Shown: one piece after another, positions 31,942 through 41,289 of the stretch
Layout of the letters: every line of letters begins with the position of its first letter
Numbering within the stretch: the stretch's first letter is position 1
Assembly (NCBI RefSeq): GCF_024171895.1
Contig: NZ_JAMTCQ010000009.1
Coordinates: 1,258,944 to 1,322,943 of the forward strand
Reading direction: 5' to 3'
Length of the DNA stretch: 64,000 bases
Source of the DNA: Prauserella halophila
GTDB lineage: Bacteria; Actinomycetota; Actinomycetes; Mycobacteriales; Pseudonocardiaceae
Notes under the pieces: model-generated
Seen by the model: the letters and a program-made list of their open reading frames with translations, nothing else
Database searches by the model: none
Told to the model about the DNA's origin: nothing
Made by a program: the position numbers and the translations under genes

Positions 31942-32601
31942 ATGAGCACGCTGCACAAGCTGAAGGCCTACTTCGGAATGGTCCCTGCCGAGGACGAGTA
32001 CGACTACGACTACCGGCGCGGCTATGCCGACGACCCGGACGCGTACGAGGCCTACGAGGCCTACGACTCCTACGACGCGTACGACCGCGGCAGGAGCGAC
32101 TACCGGGAGGCGGATTACGACGAGCCGCCGCGCCGGGGGCGCTCGCGGTACCACGTCATGGACGAGTTCGAGGAGCCCGAGCCTGCCCGTTCGCGGCGTT
32201 CGGCCCCGGAGCCGTCGCCGGTGCACGGCTCACTCGCCGTCGATCGTCAGCCCGAGCCCGTCACCCGCTTGCGCCCGGCGCCGGAGCCGCCCGCGCGCAC
32301 GCCTGCGGCGAACCGGGACCCGCTGAGCCGGATCCGCACCCTGCACCCGACGAGCTACACCGAGGCCCGTGAGATCGGTGAGGCCTATCGGGACGGCACG
32401 CCGGTGATCATCAACCTGACAGAAATGGACAATGCGGACGCCAAGCGCGTCGTCGACTTCGCCGCGGGGCTCGCGTTCGCTCTCCGCGGCTCGATGGACC
32501 GCGTCACCAACAAGGTGTTCTTGCTCTCACCCCCGGACGCCGACGTCTCCGCGGAGGACCGCAGGCGTATCGCCGAGGGCGGCTTGTTCCTGCGCCGCTG
32601 A
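31942..32601 (+). CDS. sepF: cell division protein SepF
   Basis: FtsZ-membrane linker, 219 residues. It has an N-terminal amphipathic membrane-targeting helix (MSTLHKLKAYFGMV), an unusually Tyr/Asp-rich linker (repeated AYEAYEAYDSYDAYD), and the C-terminal SepF fold (about 135-219: PTSYTEAREIGEAYRDGTPV, LTEMDNADAKRVVDFAAGL, FLLSPPDADVSAEDR). In actinobacteria, which lack FtsA and ZipA, SepF anchors FtsZ. The ATG is preceded by a GAGGGAGAGG site. Confidence 0.96.
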   Translation: MSTLHKLKAYFGMVPAEDEYDYDYRRGYADDPDAYEAYEAYDSYDAYDRGRSDYREADYDEPPRRGRSRYHVMDEFEEPEPARSRRSAPEPSPVHGSLAVDRQPEPVTRLRPAPEPPARTPAANRDPLSRIRTLHPTSYTEAREIGEAYRDGTPVIINLTEMDNADAKRVVDFAAGLAFALRGSMDRVTNKVFLLSPPDADVSAEDRRRIAEGGLFLRR

Positions 32602-32740
32602 TCCGTGCCGTTGCCGATCCGTGCTGTTGCCGATCCCTGCCACCGATCACCGGGCAACCACCCGGCGCCGGTGACGAGCCGCTGGGCGCGGAGGCGGGCC
32701 GGTGGCCCACAGTCGCGCCGGTTGTGGCTAGAGTGGCGGC

Positions 32741-33025
32741 GTGGATGCGGTCCGGATGGTCTTTTATTGGCTGCTCTTTGTCGTTTGGCTCCTGCTCATG
32801 GCGCGGATCGTCGTGGAGCTTGTACGGGCTTTCGCGCGCGAGTGGCGACCTGAGGGAGGGGTTGCGGTCGCGGTCGAGAGCATCTACACAGTGACAGACC
32901 CACCGGTCAAGCTCGTACGACGTGTCATTCCCGTCGTACGGATCGGCGGCGTGGGCCTGGACTTATCGATTATGGTGCTGCTGTTGGTTGTGTTCATACT
33001 GATGCAACTGGCGCTACCCGGGTGA
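32741..33025 (+). CDS. YggT-family membrane protein
   Basis: A 94-residue YggT-family protein with two hydrophobic segments (residues 7-28 and about 70-92) and the family segment DPPVKLVRRVIPVVRIGGVGLDLSIMVLL. Function is not firmly known; members lie in division clusters or near proC and have been linked to osmotic and envelope traits. The GTG start is six bases after TAGAGT (32729-32734), so the mRNA is probably leaderless. Confidence 0.9.
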   Translation: MDAVRMVFYWLLFVVWLLLMARIVVELVRAFAREWRPEGGVAVAVESIYTVTDPPVKLVRRVIPVVRIGGVGLDLSIMVLLLVVFILMQLALPG

Positions 33026-33074
33026 CGGGGAACCCGGATCGTCCGACAGCCCATGGAGTGCGTGAGGTGATCTG

Positions 33075-34028
33075 ATGTCGTTGACCCCTGCTGACGTGCA
33101 TAACGTCGCGTTCAGCAAGCCGCCTATCGGCAAGCGGGGCTACAACGAGGACGAGGTGGATGCGTTCCTCGACCTGGTGGAGACGGAACTTGCCCGGTTG
33201 ATCGAGGACAACAACGAGCTGCGGCAGCAGGTCGAGCAGCTCGACGCCGAGCTGGAGTCGACCCGCGGTGAGCTGGAGTCGGCGAAGGCGGGCGGTACCG
33301 CGTCCGCGCCGGCGGCCCAGTCCGCTCCGCAGCGCGGTTCCACCGACGAGGCCCCGTCGCGCCGGCTCGCTCCGGTGCCGCCCCCGTCGTCGACCGAGCA
33401 GACGCAGGCCGCGGCCGCGGCCGCGGGCCTGCTCGGTGGTGAGAACGGCGAGCCGAATGTGCAGGCCGCCAAGGTCCTGGGCCTGGCCCAGGAGATGGCC
33501 GACCGGCTGACCGCCGAGGCCAAGACCGAGTCCGACGGCATGCTCGCCGAAGCCAGGACGAAGTCCGAACAGTTGCTGTCGGATGCCCGCTCGAAGGCGG
33601 ACTCGATGGTCAACGAGGCGCGAACGCGCGCCGAGAGCATGCTCAACGACGCACGGACCCGGGCGGAGACGCTCGAGCGTCAGGCGCGCGACAAGGCGAC
33701 CACACTGGATCGCGAGGCGCAGCGCAAGTACACCGAGACCATGAACAACCTGAACACCGAGAAGGGCGAGCTCAACAAGAAGATCGAGGAACTGCGCACG
33801 ATCGAGCGGGAGTACCGTACGCGGCTCCGCGGGTTCCTGGAATCGCAGTTGCGTGAGCTCGACGATCGTGGTTCGGCAGCACCGGCATCGGCGTCGGCAT
33901 CGACGTCCTCGTCGTCCGAATCCGAGTCCTCGTCCTCCTCCTCGACCAACAGCTCGAGCTCGAGTTCGAACTCCTCGAACGGGAACCAGCAGGGCTACTC
34001 GTTCGGTCCGCGGGCCGAAGCGGGCTGA
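33075..34028 (+). CDS. wag31: DivIVA-family polar growth protein Wag31
   Basis: Polar scaffold that directs apical cell-wall growth in actinobacteria. 317 residues. The N-terminal DivIVA domain (about 1-60: [17 protein letters not shown] and [20 protein letters not shown]) is followed by a Pro/Ala spacer, a long coiled coil (about 135-255) and an unusual tail of about 45 residues that is nearly all Ser, Glu and Asn. The mycobacterial protein is about 260 residues; the extra length lies in the spacer and the Ser-rich tail. A strong terminator follows. Confidence 0.96.
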   Translation: MSLTPADVHNVAFSKPPIGKRGYNEDEVDAFLDLVETELARLIEDNNELRQQVEQLDAELESTRGELESAKAGGTASAPAAQSAPQRGSTDEAPSRRLAPVPPPSSTEQTQAAAAAAGLLGGENGEPNVQAAKVLGLAQEMADRLTAEAKTESDGMLAEARTKSEQLLSDARSKADSMVNEARTRAESMLNDARTRAETLERQARDKATTLDREAQRKYTETMNNLNTEKGELNKKIEELRTIEREYRTRLRGFLESQLRELDDRGSAAPASASASTSSSSESESSSSSSTNSSSSSSNSSNGNQQGYSFGPRAEAG

Positions 34029-34082
34029 CGAGCTGCCCGGCGGCTCCATCGGCACCGCCGGGCCGACGTGTTCACCGGGAGA

Positions 34083-34125
34083 GACGGTTCCGACACCCTG
34101 AGGAAGGGGTCGGGGCCGTCTTTTT
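34083..34125 (+). terminator. rho-independent terminator after wag31
   Basis: GACGG...CCGTC, CCGAC...GTCGG and CCC...GGG pair into one long GC-rich stem (34083-34120) around a TGAGGAA-type loop, followed directly by TTTTT (34121-34125). It is the clearest intrinsic terminator in the window and ends the division cluster. Confidence 0.9.
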
Positions 34126-34147
34126 CTTGCTCGTGTTGTAATTCACT

Positions 34148-34822
34148 GTGCTCTACATCGTTCTGATTCTCGTGCTGGGTGCGCTCGGCCTCGTGGTCGC
34201 GGCGCTGATCACCGCCGACTCGCTGTGGGCCTGGGTCTCGCTGGGCGTGTCCGTGCTCGCGGCGATCCTGCTGGTGATCGACTGGTGGCGGCGCCGGTCG
34301 GCAGGTGGGGACGCGAAACCGGAGGCTGCAGGCGACACGGCCGAATCCGACACAGCGGAATCCGAGAACGCCGAGTCCGAGAACGCCGAGTCCGCGAAGA
34401 CGGCCGCCGTTGCGGACTCGGCTGCCGACCGGGACTTCGCCGACTCCGACCATTCCGCCGAGTCCGCCGACGATGCTGACAATGCCGAGGATGCCGACGT
34501 CGACGAGGATGCCGACGCGGCCGTGGACGACGGGCAGACGGAGCTGATCGCCGTCGAGGGCGATCTGGCCGACCCGGACGACGAACCGGCCACGGAGGAC
34601 TCGTCCGCCGCCGATGCGCGACTCATGGAGCTGCTCGAGGACGAGGTCGTGGTCGTGGACGAGCGGCCGCGATACCACCTCGGCGAGTGCACGTGGCTCC
34701 AGGCGCGCGAGACGATCCCGTTGCCGGCCAGAGAGGCCAGGGAGCTGGGGTTCAGCCCGTGCGGACGGTGCAGCCCGGACGCGACGCTCGCCGCACGGCA
34801 CCGCGACTCCGCGGGCACCTGA
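34148..34822 (+). CDS. membrane protein with acidic linker and C-terminal zinc-ribbon-like motif
   Basis: A 224-residue protein of unknown function. Two hydrophobic helices (residues 1-21 and 28-47) are followed by an acidic linker of about 100 residues, made largely of repeated S-E-N-A-E-type units and Asp runs. It ends in a compact domain with H-x3-C (YHLGECTWL) and C-x2-C-x-P (FSPCGRCSP), a pattern like Ada-type or ribbon zinc sites. The GTG start lies between the wag31 terminator and the ileS leader, a position where conserved actinobacterial proteins of this type occur. The linker is probably disordered. Confidence 0.75.
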   Translation: MLYIVLILVLGALGLVVAALITADSLWAWVSLGVSVLAAILLVIDWWRRRSAGGDAKPEAAGDTAESDTAESENAESENAESAKTAAVADSAADRDFADSDHSAESADDADNAEDADVDEDADAAVDDGQTELIAVEGDLADPDDEPATEDSSAADARLMELLEDEVVVVDERPRYHLGECTWLQARETIPLPAREARELGFSPCGRCSPDATLAARHRDSAGT

Positions 34823-34860
34823 TGCTCCGCGCCGGGACCGGTTACCCTGAACACACAACT

Positions 34861-34976
34861 TGAACAGACAAGGCACCTGAACAGACAAGGCGCCTGAACA
34901 GACAAGGCGCCTGAACAGACAAGGCGCCTGAACAGACAAGGCGCCTGAACAGACAAGGCGCCTGAACAGACAAGGC
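34861..34976 (+). repeat. seven 17-bp tandem repeats upstream of the ileS T-box
   Basis: TGAACAGACAAGGC recurs at 34861, 34878, 34895, 34912, 34929, 34946 and 34963, with a 17-bp period (unit CTGAACAGACAAGGCGC). Copies 2-6 are identical, the first has GGCACC instead of GGCGCC, and the last runs into the T-box leader (GGCGATGATCC). Each unit joint holds the self-complementary GGCGCC. Upstream, TACCCT (34844-34849) is a possible -10, in which case the repeats are transcribed. Confidence 0.97.
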
Positions 34977-35213
34977 GATGATCCGGCCATCACCGGGGAG
35001 CTTCCGGAAGAACGGACGCCGCGTGGCGACACGCCCACGGCGACTCAGTAGAACCGGACGGCAGCGGCCCGTCACAGCCGCCGAACGAGAGGTCCGCGCG
35101 ACCGGCGCGGACAAACGGGGTGGTACCGCGGAACGTGCGCTCACGTGGCGCACGCGTCGTCCCCGTGTGGGCCGGAAGGCCCGTACGGCAACACGGACAT
35201 TTTCCGCGAGGAG
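34977..35213 (+). promoter_or_regulatory. translational T-box riboswitch in front of ileS
   Basis: tRNA-sensing leader. A short stem I (CCGG-CCATCA-CCGG, 34983-34996) presents ATC at 34989-34991, an isoleucine codon, as the specifier. CTTCCGGAAGAACGG follows. The T-box itself, GGGGTGGTACCGCGG (about 35117-35131), carries TGGT at 35121-35124, complementary to the ACCA end of tRNA-Ile. The ribosome site GAGGAG (35208-35213) stands eight bases before ileS and would be sequestered or freed by tRNA charging. There is no terminator hairpin with a U-run, so control is translational, as known for actinobacterial ileS. Confidence 0.9.
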
Positions 35214-35221
35214 CACACCGG

Positions 35222-38200
35222 ATGTACCCCAAGGCATCCGTCGGCGGGCAGCCCGCTGACGAGGTCCCGTCGCAGCCGTCCTTTCCCGCCTTGGAAAAGG
35301 ACATCCTGGCTTACTGGGAGAGCGACCGCACTTTTCAGGCGAGCATCGAGGCGCGCGATGCGGGCACCGGCGGTGACAACGAGTACGTCTTCTACGACGG
35401 TCCGCCGTTCGCCAACGGTCTGCCGCACTACGGCCACCTGCTGACCGGGTACGTCAAGGACATCGTTCCCCGCTACCAGACGATGCGGGGCAAGCGGGTC
35501 GAGCGCCGGTTCGGCTGGGACACCCACGGTCTGCCCGCCGAGCTCGAAGCGGAGAAGCAGCTCGGCATCACCGACAAGTCGCAGATCGACGAGATGGGCA
35601 TCGCCGAGTTCAACCGGGCGTGCCGTGAATCGGTGCTGCGCTACACCGCCGAGTGGCAGGACTACGTCACCCGGCAGGCGCGGTGGGTCGATTTCGACAA
35701 CGACTACAAGACGCTCGACGTCACCTACATGGAATCGGTGATCTGGGCGTTCAAGCGGCTGTGGGACAAGGGCCTGGTCTACGAGGGCTACCGGGTGCTG
35801 CCGTACTGCTGGCGTGACGAGACGCCGTTGTCCAACCACGAGCTGCGGATGGACGACGACGTCTACCAGTCGCGGCAGGACCCGGCGGTGACCATCGGCT
35901 ACCGCGTCGAGGGCAACGACAGCGAGCTGGACGGCGCGCATCTGCTCATCTGGACCACCACGCCGTGGACCGTGCCGTCCAATCTGGCCACGGCCGTGCA
36001 CCCGGACGTGGACTACGTCCAGGTCGCCGACGCCGACGGCAGGCGGTTCGTGCTCGCCGAAGCCCGCCTCGGTGCCTATGAGAAGGAGCTCGGCGAACAG
36101 CCGTCGGTCATCGCCCGGTACAAGGGATCCGACCTGCTCGGCACCCGCTACGCGCCGCCGTTCCCGTATTTCGTCGGCAGGGAGCACGCCCACCGGGTGC
36201 TGTCGGCCGACTACGTGACCACCGACGACGGCACGGGTATCGTCCACATCGCCCCCGCCTACGGTGACGAGGACAAGGTCGTCACCGACGCCGCCGGTAT
36301 CGTTCCCGCGACGCCGGTCGACGCCAGGGGCCGGTTCGACGCGCAGGTGCCCGACTACGAGGGCCAGCAGGTGTTCGAGGCCAACCCGAACATCATCCGC
36401 GATCTGAAAAGCGGCACCGGATCGGCCGCGCAGCAGGGCGCGATCCTGCTGCGGCACGAGACCTACGAGCACAGCTATCCGCACTGCTGGCGGTGCCGGA
36501 ACCCGCTCATCTACCGCGCCGTGTCGTCGTGGTTCGTGGCGGTGACCGAGTTCAAGGACCGGATGGTCGAGCTGAACCAGCAGATCACCTGGTACCCGGA
36601 CCACATCAAGGACGGCCAGTTCGGCAAGTGGCTCGAGAACGCCCGCGACTGGTCGATCTCGCGCAACCGCTACTGGGGCACGCCGATCCCGGTGTGGGTC
36701 TCCGACGACCCGAATCACCCGCGCGTCGACGTCTACGGCTCGCTCGACGAGCTGGAGCGCGACTTCGGGGTGCGGCCCGCCGACCTGCACCGGCCGTACA
36801 TCGACGAGCTCACCCGGCCGAACCCGGACGATCCGACGGGCGCCTCGACGATGCGCCGCGTGCCGGACGTGCTGGACGTGTGGTTCGACTCCGGGTCGAT
36901 GCCGTACGCCCAGGTGCATTACCCGTTCGAGAACACCGAGTGGTTCGAGCACCACTACCCGGGTGATTTCATCGTCGAGTACATCGGCCAGACCCGCGGC
37001 TGGTTCTACACGCTGCACGTGCTGGCGACGGCGCTGTTCGACCGGCCGTCGTTCCGGACCTGTGTCTCGCACGGCATCGTGCTCGGCTCCGACGGCCAGA
37101 AGATGTCGAAGTCGCTGCGGAACTACCCGGACGTCAACGAGGTGTTCGACCGGGACGGTTCCGACGCGATGCGCTGGTACCTGATGGCGAGCCCGATTCT
37201 GCGCGGCGGCAACCTGGTGGTGACGGAGAAGGGCATCCGCGACGCGGTGCGCCAGGCGGTGCTGCCGCTGTGGAACTCGTACTACTTCCTCGCGTTGTAC
37301 GCGAACGCCGAGGGCATCGACGGAACATCGGTCACCGACGCTGAAGCGATGGCTCGGGCCTGCAAGCAGCCCTCGCGGCACGTGCTGGACCGCTACATCC
37401 TCGCCAAGACCCGCGAACTCGTCGTCGACGCGCAGTCCGCAATGGACAGCTACGACATCGCGGGGGCGTGCGCGACACTGCGGGACTACCTCGAGGTGCT
37501 GACCAACTGGTACGTGCGGCGCTCTCGTGATCGGTTCTGGGCGGGCGAGAAGGCCGCGGTCGACACGTTGCACACGGTCCTGGAGACGGTGTGCCGGGTG
37601 GCGGCACCGTTGTTGCCGATGACGACGGAGGTGGTGTGGCGCGGGCTGACCGGCGGGCGGTCGGTGCACCTGGCCGACTGGCCGGACGCCGAGTCGCTGC
37701 GGGCCGACCACGAGCTCGTCACGGCGATGGACCGCGTGCGGCAGGTGTGCTCGTCGGCGCTGTCGCTGCGCAAGGCGAACAAGCTGCGGGTGCGGCTGCC
37801 GTTGGCCTCACTGCTCGTGGCCGCCGAGGACGCCGAGGTGCTGCGGCCGTTCGCGGACATCGTCGCCGATGAGGTGAACGTCAAGTCGGTCGAGCTGACC
37901 ACCGACGTCGCCGCCCACGGGGCGTTCGAGGTCGCGGTCAACGCCCGTGCTGCGGGGCCGCGGCTGGGCAAGGACGTGCAGACCGTGATCAAGGCGGTGA
38001 AGGCGGGGGACTGGTCCGTCACGTCCGAGGGCGCGGTCGTCGCGGCCGGCATCGAGCTGGCCGAGGGCGAGTACGAACGCAGGCTGGTCGCCTCGGGCGA
38101 GGGAGTCGCGGGTGAGCTGCCCGGCGGCTCGGGACTGGTGCTGCTCGAGACCGCGGTGACGCCGGAACTGGCGGCCGAGGGTGTGGCGCGCGACCTGGTC

Positions 38201-38431
38201 CGGGTCGTGCAGCAGGCCCGCCGCGATGCGGGGCTCGACGTGGCCGACCGCATCACGCTGACGATCGATGCGTCGGACGCGGTTGCCGAGGCGGCGCGGG
38301 TGCACCAGGAATTCGTGGCCTCGGAGACCCTGGCCGCCGACGTGGAGTACGGGGCGGCGAGCGACGGGTTCGCCGGTGCGGTCGGTGACGGGGACAAGGT
38401 GACCGTCGCGGTGCGCAAGCACGCGGGCTGA
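35222..38431 (+). CDS. ileS: isoleucyl-tRNA synthetase
   Basis: Charges tRNA-Ile. 1069 residues, class I synthetase. It shows the HIGH-type motif ([17 protein letters not shown], about residues 61-77), the editing (CP1) domain with [10 protein letters not shown] and [17 protein letters not shown], and KMSKS ([11 protein letters not shown]). The C-terminal anticodon-binding and extension domains end in VAVRKHAG. The frame is open from 35120, but the ATG at 35222 follows the T-box ribosome site. The length suits the long (eukaryote-like) IleRS type, which is less sensitive to mupirocin in other organisms; that trait is not shown here. Confidence 0.97.
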   Translation: MYPKASVGGQPADEVPSQPSFPALEKDILAYWESDRTFQASIEARDAGTGGDNEYVFYDGPPFANGLPHYGHLLTGYVKDIVPRYQTMRGKRVERRFGWDTHGLPAELEAEKQLGITDKSQIDEMGIAEFNRACRESVLRYTAEWQDYVTRQARWVDFDNDYKTLDVTYMESVIWAFKRLWDKGLVYEGYRVLPYCWRDETPLSNHELRMDDDVYQSRQDPAVTIGYRVEGNDSELDGAHLLIWTTTPWTVPSNLATAVHPDVDYVQVADADGRRFVLAEARLGAYEKELGEQPSVIARYKGSDLLGTRYAPPFPYFVGREHAHRVLSADYVTTDDGTGIVHIAPAYGDEDKVVTDAAGIVPATPVDARGRFDAQVPDYEGQQVFEANPNIIRDLKSGTGSAAQQGAILLRHETYEHSYPHCWRCRNPLIYRAVSSWFVAVTEFKDRMVELNQQITWYPDHIKDGQFGKWLENARDWSISRNRYWGTPIPVWVSDDPNHPRVDVYGSLDELERDFGVRPADLHRPYIDELTRPNPDDPTGASTMRRVPDVLDVWFDSGSMPYAQVHYPFENTEWFEHHYPGDFIVEYIGQTRGWFYTLHVLATALFDRPSFRTCVSHGIVLGSDGQKMSKSLRNYPDVNEVFDRDGSDAMRWYLMASPILRGGNLVVTEKGIRDAVRQAVLPLWNSYYFLALYANAEGIDGTSVTDAEAMARACKQPSRHVLDRYILAKTRELVVDAQSAMDSYDIAGACATLRDYLEVLTNWYVRRSRDRFWAGEKAAVDTLHTVLETVCRVAAPLLPMTTEVVWRGLTGGRSVHLADWPDAESLRADHELVTAMDRVRQVCSSALSLRKANKLRVRLPLASLLVAAEDAEVLRPFADIVADEVNVKSVELTTDVAAHGAFEVAVNARAAGPRLGKDVQTVIKAVKAGDWSVTSEGAVVAAGIELAEGEYERRLVASGEGVAGELPGGSGLVLLETAVTPELAAEGVARDLVRVVQQARRDAGLDVADRITLTIDASDAVAEAARVHQEFVASETLAADVEYGAASDGFAGAVGDGDKVTVAVRKHAG

Positions 38432-38485
38432 GGCGTCGATGCGCGGGCCGGCCTGCGGTGCCGGCCTGCCGAGCCGCCCGGGCGG

Positions 38486-38523
38486 GCCGGAGATGAAGAC
38501 GTTTTCATCTCCGGCTCATCCGG
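38486..38523 (+). promoter_or_regulatory. 12-bp inverted repeat and 11-bp-spaced direct repeat before the two-component operon
   Basis: GCCGGAGATGAA (38486-38497) and TTCATCTCCGGC (38504-38515) form a perfect 12-bp inverted repeat with a 6-base loop GACGTT. The right arm also begins a direct repeat with an 11-bp period (TTCATCTCCGG, then CTCATCCGGG), the spacing used by OmpR-type regulators. It lies between ileS and the acidic protein gene at 38554. It may terminate ileS transcription, act as an autoregulatory operator, or both. Confidence 0.6.
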
Positions 38524-38553
38524 GCTTCGCCGTTGCGGGGGAGGGTGGACGCC

Positions 38554-38916
38554 ATGAAACCGACACCGAGGGCGCTGGCGCTCGTCGCCGTGCTGGCCCT
38601 TCCGGTCGCCGCGGTGGTCGTGACACTGCTGCTGCGCGGTTCCGGCGAGCCGGTCAACGAGCACCCGGTGGTCCGCATCGGCGGAGCCGACGGCTCGCGC
38701 AGTGAACTGCCGTCGCTCGGGTCCGACGACACCCTGCCGGCCTCGCCTGATCCGAGCTCCGGTTCCGACGGGCCGGAACGGCCGCCCCGGTCACCTGCGA
38801 ATCCCCGGTCGACCCATGTCGTCCCGCCACCGCCGCCGGTCGATGACGACGACGATGACGACGACGAGGGAGACGACGACCGGGACGACGACCGGGACGA
38901 CGATGACGACGACTGA
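38554..38916 (+). CDS. small membrane-anchored or exported poly-aspartate protein
   Basis: A 120-residue protein: basic start, one hydrophobic segment (about residues 7-28, ALALVAVLALPVAAVVVTLLL), a Ser/Pro/Gly-rich stretch with PPPPPV, and a C-terminal run of about 25 residues that is nearly all Asp with a few Arg, Gly and Glu. I chose the ATG at 38554 because GGGGAGGGTGGA precedes it. No domain recognised. It is followed by a sensor kinase 38 bp later, so a role as ligand, metal or cation buffer, or sensor accessory is conceivable; this is inference only. Confidence 0.7.
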   Translation: MKPTPRALALVAVLALPVAAVVVTLLLRGSGEPVNEHPVVRIGGADGSRSELPSLGSDDTLPASPDPSSGSDGPERPPRSPANPRSTHVVPPPPPVDDDDDDDDEGDDDRDDDRDDDDDD

Positions 38917-38954
38917 CCGGTTTCGCCGATCCCGGTCGCTCCGCACGGTGGCCG

Positions 38955-40466
38955 ATGCCTGACGTCTTCGCCACGCAGGAGTTCGCTGGCCCCGGCGCCG
39001 GAGGCGGTGCCTCGAGTTCCGAGGGCAGGCCCTCGCCCGGACGCAGGCGGGGGACCCGGATCCCCGCCAGACTGCAGATCATGGGCTGGCTCGCCGCCGT
39101 CATGGCGGCGGGACTGGCCACGGTCGTGCTGCTGGTGGTCGAGTTTGAGTACCGCGCGATCGACGATCGGGTCAACGCCGCGCTGGCCCAGGACGCCCAG
39201 GAGTTCCGTCGGTTCGCCGAGGCGGGCCTGGACCCGATGACCGGCCGGCCGGTGACCGATCCGAACGACCTGTTCTATCGCCACCTGAGCAGTCAGTACC
39301 CGGACGACGCCGAGATCATGCTGGGTATCCGGCGCACCGGTGGCGGGATCGAGGCGATCCGGCAGGCCGACGAGACGTTCCGGGACGTCCGGCTCTCCGA
39401 TGCGCTGCTGCGCGACATCGTCTCGCGCGACGACACCACGGGGACCGTGGCGACACCTGCCGGCGAGCTGCGCTGGCTGCGGGTCGAGGTGCTGCCCCGC
39501 CAGGGCGGCACCGAGGCGGATGCCTGGTTCGTCAGCGGATACTTCGTCGACGAGGTCAGGGCGGAGTCGAGCGCGACGGTGCAGACCCTGATCGTCGTCA
39601 GCGGCGTCGCGCTCGTGTTGGCCGCAGGGGTGTCGTGGTTGGTCGCGGGGCAGATTCTCGCTCCGGTCAACACGGTACGGAAGGCGGCGGGCCGGCTCAC
39701 CGAGGCCGACCTGACGCGGCGGATCCGGGTCGAAGGCCGGGACGACGTCGCCGCGCTGGCCGAACAGTTCAACGCGATGCTGGACCGGTTGGAGCGGGCG
39801 TTCGACACGCGCAGGCAGTTCCTCGACGACGCAGGCCACGAGCTGCGCACCCCGATCACGATCGTGCGCGGGAATCTCGAGCTGATGGGCGACGATCCGG
39901 CCGAACGCGCCGAGGTCGTGCGCCTGTGCACCGGTGAACTCGACCGGATGGCGCGGATCGTGGACGATCTGTTGTTGCTCGCGAAGGCCGAGCAGCCCGA
40001 CTTCGTCCATCCGGAATGGACGTCCGTGCCGGAACTGACGAGCGACATCGACGCGAAGGTGCGGGCGATCGCACCGCGCGGGTGGACACTCGAGGCGATC
40101 GGGGAGGGAGACGCCTGGGTCGACTCGCAGCGCGTCACCCAGGCGATGGTGCAGTTGGCGCAGAATGCGGTTCAGCACACCACCGAGGGTGCGGCGATCC
40201 GTATCGGTTCGGCCGTCGGCGGACAGTCCGTGTCGTTCTGGGTCAGTGACACCGGTCCCGGGCTGGAGGCCGGGGACGCCGACCGGATCTTCGACAGGTT
40301 CGTACGAGGCGGGGCCGGTGCCCGCGACGGTACGGGCGCCGGTCTGGGCCTGGCGATCGTGCAGGCGATCGCCGATGCGCACCACGGACAGGTGCGGGTG
40401 ATGTCGGCACCGGGACAGGGTGCGACGTTCGGGTTCGAGTTGCCGCTGCGGGGAGGAGACCGATGA
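38955..40466 (+). CDS. two-component sensor histidine kinase
   Basis: A 503-residue HisKA-type kinase. Order of parts: hydrophilic N-terminus, transmembrane helix 1 (about 42-63), an extracytoplasmic domain of about 140 residues, helix 2 (about 208-230), HAMP, the phosphoacceptor motif DAGHELRTPIT with His295, and HATPase_c with N-box QLAQNAVQH, DTGPGLEAGD and GAGLGLAIVQAIADAHHG. It overlaps the response-regulator gene by ATGA. The signal is unknown; proximity to a poly-Asp protein and a cation antiporter suggests ions or envelope stress. Confidence 0.94.
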   Translation: MPDVFATQEFAGPGAGGGASSSEGRPSPGRRRGTRIPARLQIMGWLAAVMAAGLATVVLLVVEFEYRAIDDRVNAALAQDAQEFRRFAEAGLDPMTGRPVTDPNDLFYRHLSSQYPDDAEIMLGIRRTGGGIEAIRQADETFRDVRLSDALLRDIVSRDDTTGTVATPAGELRWLRVEVLPRQGGTEADAWFVSGYFVDEVRAESSATVQTLIVVSGVALVLAAGVSWLVAGQILAPVNTVRKAAGRLTEADLTRRIRVEGRDDVAALAEQFNAMLDRLERAFDTRRQFLDDAGHELRTPITIVRGNLELMGDDPAERAEVVRLCTGELDRMARIVDDLLLLAKAEQPDFVHPEWTSVPELTSDIDAKVRAIAPRGWTLEAIGEGDAWVDSQRVTQAMVQLAQNAVQHTTEGAAIRIGSAVGGQSVSFWVSDTGPGLEAGDADRIFDRFVRGGAGARDGTGAGLGLAIVQAIADAHHGQVRVMSAPGQGATFGFELPLRGGDR

Positions 40467-41122
40467 GCCGCATCCTGATCGCCGAGGACGAGGCGAAGAT
40501 CGCCGCGTTCATCGAGAAGGGGCTGCGTTCCAACGGCTTCACCACGACGGTGGTCGAGGACGGCGATACCGCGCTCGCGCAGGTCGTGGCAGGCGAGTTC
40601 GATCTGGTGGTGCTCGATCTGGGGCTGCCCAAACGTGACGGTTTCGCCGTGCTGCAGGCGATGCGGCGCGCCCACGTGCACGTTCCCGTGATCATCCTGA
40701 CCGCTCGCGACACCGTGCACGACACGGTCGCGGGTCTCGAAGGCGGCGCGGACGACTACATGACCAAGCCGTTCCGGTTCGAGGAACTGCTCGCGCGCGT
40801 GCGGCTGCGGCTGCGCTCGTCGGAGCGCGCGCCCGAGGTCACGGTGCTGCGGCACGGGGATTTGTCCCTCGACCTGCGGACCCGCCGTGCCGAAACCCCC
40901 GACGGGGTCATCGACCTCACGGCGCGCGAGTTCTCGCTGCTCGAGCTGTTCCTGCGGCATCCGGGCCAGGTCCTCTCGCGGGAGCAGATGCTCTCCCACG
41001 TGTGGGGGTACGACTTCGATCCCGGCTCCAACGTCGTGGACGTCTACGTGCGGACGCTGCGCCGCAAACTCGGCCAGGACCGCATCGTCACCGTGCGGGG
41101 CATGGGCTACCGCCTCGACTGA
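40463..41122 (+). CDS. OmpR-family response regulator
   Basis: A 219-residue regulator. The receiver domain has acidic pocket E8-D9, phosphoacceptor Asp52 (VVLDLGLPKRDG), a conserved Thr in IILTARD and Lys in DDYMTKPF. The C-terminal winged helix has LTAREFSLLELFLRHPGQVLSREQML and VDVYVRTLRRKLG and ends in TVRGMGYRLD. It pairs with the kinase just upstream. Its operator may be the direct repeat at 38504-38523. Confidence 0.96.
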   Translation: MSRILIAEDEAKIAAFIEKGLRSNGFTTTVVEDGDTALAQVVAGEFDLVVLDLGLPKRDGFAVLQAMRRAHVHVPVIILTARDTVHDTVAGLEGGADDYMTKPFRFEELLARVRLRLRSSERAPEVTVLRHGDLSLDLRTRRAETPDGVIDLTAREFSLLELFLRHPGQVLSREQMLSHVWGYDFDPGSNVVDVYVRTLRRKLGQDRIVTVRGMGYRLD

Positions 41123-41289
41123 CGGAGTGGCTCGACTGCCGGCGCCGAGGAGCCGACGCCGGGTGCGGCCGATGTCACCCGCCGCCCCGGCTGTGGCGGC
41201 CCGCGGCATCGCCGCCCGTTACCGTAATGCCATGAACGGCACACGGACCGTACGGTCACGCCGATAGACGACAGCGAGGGACAGACGGC

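Noticed and set aside
35141..37711. 856-codon minus-strand frame antisense to ileS
   Set aside because: A mirror of the strongly biased ileS codons; the sense strand has HIGH and KMSKS motifs and a T-box.
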